DNA from: Sphingomonas sp. CCH9-E2
GTDB lineage: Bacteria > Pseudomonadota > Alphaproteobacteria > Sphingomonadales > Sphingomonadaceae
DNA: 11,577 nt
Assembly (NCBI RefSeq): GCF_001557215.1
Contig: NZ_LSJM01000397.1
Coordinates: forward strand, 1-11,577
Reading direction: 5' to 3'
Shown here: positions 1-5,378 of the stretch, in pieces
Position numbering within the stretch: position 1 is the first letter of the stretch
Layout of the letters: every line of letters begins with the position of its first letter
Position numbers and translations under genes: made by a program
Notes under the pieces: model-generated
The model's database searches: none
What the model was told of the DNA's origin: nothing
What the model saw: the letters and a program-made list of their open reading frames with translations, nothing else

Positions 1-5
1 GTGGT

Positions 6-75
6 GGAGGGGCGGCCGCGCAGACGGCCGTGAACAGCTCGGCAAAATTCCGCCGCTTGCAGCGGCGGCCCCTCC
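6..75. repeat. Imperfect inverted repeat with inner hairpin, left intergenic region
   Basis: The outer arms GGAGGGGCGGCCGC (6-19) and GCGGCGGCCCCTCC (62-75) are complementary except for one position. Inside lies a second hairpin, CCGCCGCT (50-57) and AGCGGCGG (61-68), with a 3-base loop. There is no T-tract, so it does not look like a simple intrinsic terminator in this orientation. I see no gene in bases 1-185. GC-rich dyads like this are familiar between sphingomonad genes (from memory, not searched). The repeat structure is seen directly; its identity as a dispersed element is inference. Confidence 0.55.
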
Positions 76-77
76 GT

Positions 78-119
78 CATCGCTTCGCGATGCCACCTCC
101 CCCAGCGAGCTGGGGGAGG
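78..119. repeat. Two adjacent perfect short palindromes (sphingomonad-type intergenic repeat)
   Basis: CATCGC (78-83) pairs with GCGATG (87-92) around a TTC loop. Immediately after, CCTCCCCCAGC (96-106) pairs perfectly with GCTGGGGGAGG (109-119) around two bases. The CCTCCC/GGGAGG core is shared with the palindrome at the right edge of the window (11538-11577), which suggests members of one dispersed family. The unit lies about 30 bases before the putative atp promoter and could also fold as RNA at the end of an upstream transcript. Function unknown. Confidence 0.55.
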
Positions 120-147
120 AATGGATTGCAACAATGTTGCACCGCGG

Positions 148-176
148 TTGACTCGGGGCACCCCCCTTTCTAAAGC
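148..176 (+). promoter_or_regulatory. Putative sigma-70-type promoter of the F0 atp operon
   Basis: TTGACT at 148-153 matches a -35 box closely. After a 17-base spacer, TAAAGC at 171-176 could be the -10 box, though it fits TATAAT weakly. The start of transcription would fall near 183, giving a leader of roughly 65 bases before atpI. It is the best promoter-like pair upstream of the operon and lies in the expected place. It was judged by eye only. Confidence 0.5.
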
Positions 177-248
177 GCGCGTGCCTTGGCGGGCTCGCCG
201 CTCGGCCCATGCGTTTCGCCCTGGTATCTGACAGGTGGGAGAGACGAA

Positions 249-566
249 ATGACCGAGAACGAGCCCGGACTGGACCCCCTCAAGGAGGATGGCCGCATCA
301 CCTCGCTCAACGAGCGGCTGGCGCGGGCAAAATCCGAAGAGGCGGATCGGCGGGGTGAGGGGCGGAAAGCCGGCGATGGCGACTATCGCATGGGCAACCG
401 CGTTCTTGCCGAGCTGATCGGAGGAATGGTCGGCGGTGCGCTGATCGGGTGGGTGCTCGATCGGTTCCTCGGCACCTCGCCATGGCTCCTGCTCACGCTG
501 CTTGCCCTTGGCATCGTCAGCGCGTTCAGGAACATCATCAGGATTTCGAACCAGCGCTCGAAGTGA
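249..566 (+). CDS. atpI: AtpI/AtpZ-family F0 assembly protein
   Basis: A 105-residue small membrane protein of the AtpI/AtpZ type encoded at the head of F0 operons. Family members assist c-ring or ATP synthase assembly and may affect Mg2+ supply; they are not part of the finished enzyme. The first 50 residues are charged and hydrophilic. Two transmembrane helices follow (about 53-74 and 78-94), carrying the glycine-rich stretch GGMVGGALIGWVLDRFLG and then TSPW, typical of the family. I chose ATG 249 because GGGAGAG lies just upstream and the earlier in-frame TTG at 186 would add 21 residues unlike the family. atpB follows after 33 bases, so it is very likely the first gene of the operon. The identification is firm; the exact role is less settled for the family as a whole. 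Confidence 0.88.
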   Translation: MTENEPGLDPLKEDGRITSLNERLARAKSEEADRRGEGRKAGDGDYRMGNRVLAELIGGMVGGALIGWVLDRFLGTSPWLLLTLLALGIVSAFRNIIRISNQRSK

Positions 567-599
567 CTTTCGGGCGCTTGCGTTACATGGGAAACGGGC

Positions 600-1394
600 G
601 TGGCTGAAGAAGCAGGCAAGATCGATCCGATGCACCAGTTCGAGGTGACGTCGATTGCCGACATGTTCACCATCGGCGGGCAGCAGATCGCCTTCACCAA
701 CAGCGCGCTGTGGATGGCGATCGCCGCCGTCGCGCTGTGGATCTTCATGCTGGGCGGCATGAAGCGGGAAGTGATTCCGGGTCGCTGGCAGATGGCGGTC
801 GAAGGCTTCACCGGCTTCATCGACAATCTTCTGAAGGCGAATATCGGGCATGAGGGGCGCAAGTTCCTGCCGTACGTCTTCTCGCTGTTCATGTTCATCC
901 TGTTCGCCAACGTCATCGGTCTGCTGCCGTTCGGCGCGATCCCGGGCGTGCATCCGTTCACCGCGACCAGCCACTTCACCGTGACCGGCGTGCTGGCGAT
1001 CCTGTCCTTCTCGATCGTCCTCGTCGTCGGCTTTGCGAAGCACGGCCTGCGCTTCTTCTCGCTGTTCGTGCCAAAGGGGACGCCGATCCCCGTGCTGATC
1101 CTCGTGGCGCCGATCGAGTTCGTCTCGTTCATGGTCCGCCCGTTCAGCCTGGCGCTGCGACTGTTCGTTGCGATGACCGCGGGTCACATCCTGCTCAAGG
1201 TGCTGGCCGGCTTCATCATCAATTCGGCCAATGCCGGCGCGGGCTGGGGCCTGCTGGTCGGTGTGCCCAGCTTCGCGCTGATGCTCGGCGTCTCGGCCCT
1301 CGAGATCCTGGTCGCCGGCGTCCAGGCCTATGTGTTCGCGCTGCTCACGTCGCTGTACATCAACGACGCGGTGCATCTGCACGATCATCACTGA
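600..1394 (+). CDS. atpB: ATP synthase F0 subunit a
   Basis: Subunit a (264 residues) forms the two proton half-channels beside the c-ring in the inner membrane. Several hydrophobic helices are visible. The segment PFSLALRLF carries the essential channel arginine (R187, equivalent to E. coli R210), and the last helix SALEILVAGVQAYVFALLT has the usual polar residues E235 and Q242. The start is GTG 600 with GGGA about 7 bases upstream. An ATG at 630 (M11, at MHQFEV) is a possible alternative, but residues 1-10 (AEEAGKIDP) resemble related proteins. It ends in a histidine-rich tail (HLHDHH). It lies 33 bases after atpI and 41 before atpE, consistent with one transcript. Confidence 0.97.
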   Translation: MAEEAGKIDPMHQFEVTSIADMFTIGGQQIAFTNSALWMAIAAVALWIFMLGGMKREVIPGRWQMAVEGFTGFIDNLLKANIGHEGRKFLPYVFSLFMFILFANVIGLLPFGAIPGVHPFTATSHFTVTGVLAILSFSIVLVVGFAKHGLRFFSLFVPKGTPIPVLILVAPIEFVSFMVRPFSLALRLFVAMTAGHILLKVLAGFIINSANAGAGWGLLVGVPSFALMLGVSALEILVAGVQAYVFALLTSLYINDAVHLHDHH

Positions 1395-1421
1395 GTTTTT
1401 CCCACCAAGACCTGATTTTCT

Positions 1422-1427
1422 AAGGAG
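1422..1427 (+). promoter_or_regulatory. Strong Shine-Dalgarno of atpE
   Basis: AAGGAG lies 8 bases before ATG 1436 and is the clearest ribosome-binding site in the operon. It rules out the in-frame GTG at 1427, which overlaps it. A strong site fits the need for about ten c subunits per enzyme. Confidence 0.85.
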
Positions 1428-1435
1428 TGATTTCA

Positions 1436-1663
1436 ATGGAAGCAGAAGCATTCAAGCTGCTCGGCGCCGGTCTCGCGGCGATCGGTGCTGGCCTCGCGGC
1501 GCTGGGCGTGGGTAACGTCTTCGCAGCGTTTCTCCAGGGCGCACTGCGCAATCCGGGCGCGGCTGCCAGCCAGCAGGGCAACATGTTCATCGGCTTCGCG
1601 GCTGCCGAGCTTCTCGGCCTGCTCGCGTTCGTCGTGGCGGTGCTGCTGATCTTCGTCGCCTGA
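1436..1663 (+). CDS. atpE: ATP synthase F0 subunit c (proteolipid)
   Basis: This is the 75-residue c-ring subunit, a helical hairpin in the inner membrane. Helix 1 (about 8-33) has the small-residue glycine pattern GAGLAAIGAGLAALGVG that packs the ring. The cytoplasmic polar loop is R38-N39-P40. Helix 2 (about 50-74) carries the ion-binding carboxylate E58 in AAAELLGL. No Ser/Thr pair follows the glutamate as in sodium-coupled rings, so proton coupling is expected. The start is fixed by AAGGAG 8 bases upstream. A 12-bp hairpin follows the stop codon and may set its level relative to the stalk genes. Confidence 0.97.
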   Translation: MEAEAFKLLGAGLAAIGAGLAALGVGNVFAAFLQGALRNPGAAASQQGNMFIGFAAAELLGLLAFVVAVLLIFVA

Positions 1664-1671
1664 AGTCTCTC

Positions 1672-1698
1672 CCGCCCTGCGTGTTCCACGCGGGGCGG
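1672..1698 (+). other. Strong RNA hairpin between atpE and atpF'
   Basis: The arms 1672-1683 (CCGCCCTGCGTG) and 1687-1698 (CACGCGGGGCGG) pair over 12 bp with one G-U wobble and a TTC loop. No T-tract follows, so it is not a standard terminator. It starts 9 bases after the atpE stop and ends 31 bases before atpF'. A 3' stabiliser or processing stop that keeps atpE mRNA abundant is the simplest guess. The structure is read directly from the sequence; the role is inference. Confidence 0.6.
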
Positions 1699-1702
1699 AC
1701 TT

Positions 1703-1728
1703 GAGGACGGACCGCGAGAGGACGGACC
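1703..1728 (+). repeat. 11-base direct repeat containing the atpF' Shine-Dalgarno
   Basis: GAGGACGGACC occurs at 1703-1713 and again at 1718-1728, separated by GCGA. The second copy places GAGG 8 bases before ATG 1730 and is the likely ribosome-binding site. The first copy offers a second GAGG farther upstream. It could be a small tandem duplication or a standby site. Confidence 0.6.
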
Positions 1729-1729
1729 A

Positions 1730-2221
1730 ATGCCCCAGATCGAACAAGTCGCAGCGACCTATGCGTCGCAGATCTTCTGGCTGCTGCTGACCTTCGGGCT
1801 CACCTTCGTGATCGTCGGCCTGGGCATTCTGCCCAAGGTCTCGGGCACGATGGATGCGCGCGACAAGTCGGTTGCGGACGACCTTGCGGCTGCGGAAGCG
1901 GCACGCGTGGCGGCCGATCAGGCCGAAGAGACCTGGCGCGCTCAGGAAAATGCGGCGCGCGAAGCTGCCCGCAAGCGTCTGGCCGAGGCCCGCGCCGCCG
2001 GTCAGGCGGAAAGCGACGCCGCACTCGCGGCCGCCAATGCCGAGATCGAGGGTCGCGTCGCTGCGGCCGAAGCCCGGATCGCGGAGGCCAGCGCCGCCGC
2101 TGCGGGTGAAATCGAATCGGTCGCCACCGATGCCGCGCGTGACATCGTTGCGCGTCTGTCGGGCGTGGCCGTGACCCCGGCCGAAGCGGCTCAGGCAGTG
2201 AAGGCAGCACTCCATGGCTGA
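1730..2221 (+). CDS. ATP synthase F0 subunit b' (AtpF'/AtpG type)
   Basis: This is the diverged b subunit (163 residues) that pairs with AtpF to make the heterodimeric peripheral stalk of alphaproteobacteria, photosynthetic bacteria and chloroplasts. The N-terminus (MPQIEQVAATYASQIFW) is characteristic of b'. One transmembrane helix spans about 15-34, ending in LPKVSGTMDAR. The rest is a long alanine- and charge-rich helix (about 40-145) suited to a coiled coil, then a short tail. The start ATG 1730 has GAGGAC 8 bases upstream. Its last 8 bases overlap the start of atpF (ATGGCTGA), implying translational coupling and balanced b/b' synthesis. Names in use are atpF', atpG or atpX, so I leave the symbol blank. 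Confidence 0.94.
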   Translation: MPQIEQVAATYASQIFWLLLTFGLTFVIVGLGILPKVSGTMDARDKSVADDLAAAEAARVAADQAEETWRAQENAAREAARKRLAEARAAGQAESDAALAAANAEIEGRVAAAEARIAEASAAAAGEIESVATDAARDIVARLSGVAVTPAEAAQAVKAALHG

Positions 2222-2843
2222 GGCAGCACAAGTGACCGCGAGCACGGCGACCGACCCGGTTGCGCAGAATCTGAGCGAAGCGTCCAAGGGCGAAGGCATG
2301 GGCGTCCCCCATGCCGGCACCGAAGCGGCGGGTGAAACGCATCACGCGGCTCCGGCCGTGTTCGGCATCGACGCGACCATGTGGGTCGGTCTGGCGATGC
2401 TGGCGCTGATCCTGATCGTCGTGTGGAAGAAGGTGCCGTCGGTCATCGGCGGCATGCTCGACAAGCAGATTGCGGCGATCCGTACCCGGCTTGACGAAGC
2501 CAACCAGTTGCGTGCCGAAGCCGAAGCGCTGCGCGACGAATATGCGCGCAAGCTCACCAATGTCGAGCAGGAGGCCGCCGCCATGGTCGCCCATGCCGAT
2601 GAGGAAGCACAGGCGCTGCTGGTCAAGGCCAAGGCCGATGCCGAGGATCTGATCCGCCGCCGCACCAAGATGGCCGAGGACAAGATCGCCGCTGCCGAGC
2701 GCCTCGCGCTTGATCAGGTGCGCGCCAAGGCCGCCGAAGCCGCCACTGCGGCGGCGGGTGCGATCATCGCGCAGAAGCACGATGCCGGCGCCGACAAGGC
2801 GCTGGTCGATCAGACGATTGCGGGCCTGTCGCGCCTCAACTGA
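2214..2843 (+). CDS. atpF: ATP synthase F0 subunit b
   Basis: Peripheral-stalk subunit b (209 residues), about 50 longer than E. coli b (156). The extra length is a hydrophilic N-terminal tail (1-50; Ala, Gly, Thr and His rich, ending AGETHHAAPAVFG) before the single transmembrane helix at about 55-71 (TMWVGLAMLALILIVVWKK). A long charged helix (about 83-175) follows and ends in the F1/delta-binding region. The start overlaps the atpF' stop by 8 bases. Met29 is the only other in-frame ATG before the membrane helix, so a shorter product is possible but would still have an extension. A strong terminator 19 bases after the stop makes this the last gene of the operon. F1 genes are absent here. 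Confidence 0.94.
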   Translation: MAEAAQVTASTATDPVAQNLSEASKGEGMGVPHAGTEAAGETHHAAPAVFGIDATMWVGLAMLALILIVVWKKVPSVIGGMLDKQIAAIRTRLDEANQLRAEAEALRDEYARKLTNVEQEAAAMVAHADEEAQALLVKAKADAEDLIRRRTKMAEDKIAAAERLALDQVRAKAAEAATAAAGAIIAQKHDAGADKALVDQTIAGLSRLN

Positions 2844-2861
2844 ACATGTTGCGGCAAAGAT

Positions 2862-2895
2862 GACGGGCGCGGCGGTTTGCCGCGCCCGTCTTTTT
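2862..2895 (+). terminator. Rho-independent terminator of the F0 atp operon
   Basis: The stem GACGGGCGCGGC (2862-2873) pairs with GCCGCGCCCGTC (2879-2890) over 12 perfect base pairs with loop GGTTT, followed by TTTTT (2891-2895). It starts 19 bases after the atpF stop and ends 4 bases before the first ATG of the downstream kinase gene. Confidence 0.92.
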
Positions 2896-2899
2896 GCGT

Positions 2900-4771
2900 A
2901 TGGCCGTAACGATGGAGAAGACCAAAACCGATCGCGGCCTGATCGCGCTGATCCTTGGCTTCGCCATTGTGGTCACAGCGATCCTAGGCACCCTGTGGCT
3001 GTTTCGCGAGCAGCGCGAGGCACAGCGATGGGTCACGCACACGCTTGAGCTGCAGGAGCAGCTCAGCACGGTTCGCGCGCGGCTGCAGGATGCCGAAACC
3101 GGACAGCGTGGCTATCTCGTCACCCGCGATCCGGTCTATCTCGAGCCCTATTATGATGGCCGCCGCCGCCTAGACGGCGATCTCGCAACCCTCTCCCGGC
3201 TGGTCGCCGATAACCCGGTTCAGGTCCGGGCGGCGGTGCAGCTGGCACAATGCGCGCGTGCGCGGATCGATCGCCTGACCGTTGGGCTGGAGCTGGCGCG
3301 CGCGAACCAGTTCGACCGCGCATCGGAAGCCGTACGGGTCGGCATCGGCAAGCAGCTGATGGACCGGTGCCGTGCCCTGGTCACCGCAATGAAGGCGACC
3401 GAAACCCGGCTGCTGACGGAGCGGGTCGCGACGCTGCGCAGCTGGTCGAACGGGCTCACCGCGTGGCTGATCCTCAGTGCAGCCGCGGTTTTTGCGCTGG
3501 CGTGGTTTGCAACCCGCGATGCGCGTCGCCGCGCGCGCGCCGCGCTCGATGCCGGCAACGCGCTGCTCGCCGCGAACCGGCAGCTGACCGAAGAGGCGGC
3601 AACGCGCGCCGAGGCCGAGGCCAAGGTCCGCCAGATGCAGAAGCTGGAATCGATCGGGCAGCTCACCGGCGGCGTCGCGCACGACTTCAACAACATGCTC
3701 GCGATCGTAATCGGCAGTCTGGACATGGCGCGGCGGCGACTGACCAGCGATCCGGACCGGGCGCGCGACAATCTCGACAATGCGATGGAGGGCGCCGAGC
3801 GCGCCGCACAGCTTACCCAGCGGCTGCTGGCTTTCTCGCGCCAGCAACCGCTCGCACCCAAGGCGGTCGACGCAAACAAGCTGGTGGGCGGCATGTCCGA
3901 ACTGCTGCGCCGGACGATCGGTGAGAATATCCGCGTCGAAACCGTGCTCGCGGGCGGGTTGTGGCCGGCCTTCATCGACGGTGCCCAGCTTGAGAACGCG
4001 GTGCTCAACCTGTGCGTCAACGCGCGCGACGCGATGCCCGATGGCGGCCGTCTGACGATCGAGACGGCCTGCACCCATCTCGACGATGGCTATGCCGCCG
4101 CGCACAATGAAGTGACGCCCGGCCAATATGTCATGGTGTCGGTCACCGACACCGGCACGGGCATGCCGCCCGAAGTGATCGAGCGCGCCTTCGACCCCTT
4201 CTATACGACTAAGGGCGTGGGGAAGGGCACGGGGCTGGGGCTCAGCCAGGTCTATGGCTTCGTCAAACAGTCCAGCGGGCATGTGAAAATCTATTCGGAG
4301 CCCGGCGTCGGCACGACGGTGAAGCTCTATATCCCGCGCCATTTCGGCGATGCCGAAGCCGCTCCGGGCGAAACCGGTCCGATCGATCTGCCGCGCGCGC
4401 AGGGGGACGAGGTGATCCTGGTGGTGGAGGACGAGGAACGCGTCCGCCACATGTCGGTCGATACGCTGCGCGAACTCGGCTATGTCGTGGTGCAGGCGTC
4501 GGACGCCAATCAGGCGCTGACCGTGCTCACGATCCAGCCACGCATCGACCTGCTCTTCACCGACATCGTCATGCCCGACATGAACGGGCGCGTCCTGTCC
4601 GATCGCGCGCGCGAGCAGCGTCCGGGGCTCAAGGTGCTCTACACCACCGGCTACACCCGCAACGCGATCGTCCACAACGGGATGCTCGACCACGACGTGG
4701 CCTTCATCGCCAAACCGTTCACGGTCCAACAGCTCGCGACGAAGATCCGCGAAGTCCTCGACGCGGGGTGA
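2900..4771 (+). CDS. CHASE3-domain hybrid sensor histidine kinase with receiver
   Basis: Inner-membrane hybrid kinase, 623 residues from ATG 2900. TM1 (about 13-34) and TM2 (about 186-204) enclose an extracytoplasmic CHASE3-type sensor domain with its signature DAETGQRGYLVTRDPVYLEP (about 64-83). A short linker coiled coil leads to the HisKA helix GGVAHDFNN with phospho-acceptor H261. The ATPase core follows: N box NLCVNARDAMPDGG (N374), G1 DTGTGM (from D417), FDPFYTTK, and G2 GKGTGLGLS (441-449). The C-terminal receiver (about 505-623) has the acidic pair ED, phospho-acceptor D555 in FTDIVMP, and K605 in AKPF. All catalytic residues are present. No separate regulator lies nearby, so the output partner and ligand are unknown. 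The start is uncertain: ATG 2912, or TTG 2894 inside the terminator T-tract, are alternatives, and none has a clear Shine-Dalgarno. Confidence 0.92.
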   Translation: MAVTMEKTKTDRGLIALILGFAIVVTAILGTLWLFREQREAQRWVTHTLELQEQLSTVRARLQDAETGQRGYLVTRDPVYLEPYYDGRRRLDGDLATLSRLVADNPVQVRAAVQLAQCARARIDRLTVGLELARANQFDRASEAVRVGIGKQLMDRCRALVTAMKATETRLLTERVATLRSWSNGLTAWLILSAAAVFALAWFATRDARRRARAALDAGNALLAANRQLTEEAATRAEAEAKVRQMQKLESIGQLTGGVAHDFNNMLAIVIGSLDMARRRLTSDPDRARDNLDNAMEGAERAAQLTQRLLAFSRQQPLAPKAVDANKLVGGMSELLRRTIGENIRVETVLAGGLWPAFIDGAQLENAVLNLCVNARDAMPDGGRLTIETACTHLDDGYAAAHNEVTPGQYVMVSVTDTGTGMPPEVIERAFDPFYTTKGVGKGTGLGLSQVYGFVKQSSGHVKIYSEPGVGTTVKLYIPRHFGDAEAAPGETGPIDLPRAQGDEVILVVEDEERVRHMSVDTLRELGYVVVQASDANQALTVLTIQPRIDLLFTDIVMPDMNGRVLSDRAREQRPGLKVLYTTGYTRNAIVHNGMLDHDVAFIAKPFTVQQLATKIREVLDAG

Positions 4772-4985
4772 TCTTGCTCCTCTGGAGCCAGGGGCCCAGG
4801 GCCGCGAACAATGCCGCCGCTGACTCTGCCACCCTAGGTTCGCAGGAGGCGGGTTGGCGCGCTTCAGACTAGAAATCGGGCGTCCGCCGCAACACCTGTG
4901 CCGTTGACGTTCGACCGTGTCCGTCTCCAACCGATCGCGCCGCCACACCCCGGAAGCCTATCGCACCGTCACGCGTTGCCTCGCC

Positions 4986-5378
4986 ATGACCGACGACACC
5001 CCTTCCCGCTCCGAACTCGCCGAAGACCGGACCGACCTTGCCGAGGATCGCACTTTGCTCGCGAATGAACGCACCTTCAGCGGCTGGGCACGCACCGCGC
5101 TGGCGACGGTCGGCATTGGTTTGGGCTTTCATGTGCTGTTCGAATCGCTCGATCCGCCCTGGATACCGAAAGCGCTGGCCAGCCTGTTCATGGCGCTCGG
5201 CATCGCGATCATCTGGATGGCCGAGCGTCGCGCCTGCGCGATCCAGCAGCGGCTGTCGGCGCACAAGATCAAGGAACTGCGCGGCCTCAACCTGCGGCTG
5301 ATCGCCTGGGTCTATACCACCGGCGCGGTGTCGCTCACCGCGGCGATCTGGCTGCTCGACCGCGTCGTTATCTCCTGA
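4986..5378 (+). CDS. DUF202 / YidH-like small membrane protein
   Basis: A 130-residue membrane protein of the DUF202 (YidH) family, function unknown. The family core LANERTFSGWARTALATVGIG is clear, preceded by tandem heptads (SELAEDRTD, LAEDRTL, LANERTF) that look like an amphipathic helix before the membrane. Three hydrophobic spans follow (roughly residues 40-55, 62-79 and 104-125) with a basic stretch between the second and third. I chose ATG 4986. A GTG at 4917 would add 23 residues (SVSNRSRRHTPEAYRTVTRC region) that do not resemble the family, and neither start has a good Shine-Dalgarno. The 214 bases between the kinase and this gene hold no other gene and no convincing promoter or terminator; a weak wobble stem at 4779-4794 lacks a T-tract. 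The 3' end overlaps the convergent hydrolase gene by 11 bases. Confidence 0.85.
   Translation: MTDDTPSRSELAEDRTDLAEDRTLLANERTFSGWARTALATVGIGLGFHVLFESLDPPWIPKALASLFMALGIAIIWMAERRACAIQQRLSAHKIKELRGLNLRLIAWVYTTGAVSLTAAIWLLDRVVIS

Noticed and set aside
1..17. G-rich stretch as a G-quadruplex
   Set aside because: The runs are mostly only two G's long; the inverted-repeat explanation with 62-75 is stronger.
1..120. Possible CRISPR fragment
   Set aside because: The repeats are inverted dyads of different sequence with no regular direct-repeat/spacer spacing.
1433..2780. Overlapping minus-strand frames across atpE, atpF' and atpF
   Set aside because: They are shadows of well-identified ATP synthase genes, with low-complexity translations and no ribosome-binding sites.
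2843..2850. AACATGTT palindrome as an operator
   Set aside because: An 8-base dyad is expected by chance and it overlaps the atpF stop codon; nothing else supports a regulator site.
4779..4794. Terminator after the kinase gene
   Set aside because: The stem is short with a G-U wobble and a tiny loop, and no T-tract follows.
4904..4909. TTGACG as a -35 box for the DUF202 gene
   Set aside because: No acceptable -10 element is found at 16-18 bases spacing.
3170..4948. 592-residue open frame on the minus strand across the kinase gene
   Set aside because: It is antisense to an unmistakable hybrid kinase with all motifs intact; long antisense frames are common in GC-rich genomes, and its translation shows no recognisable domain.
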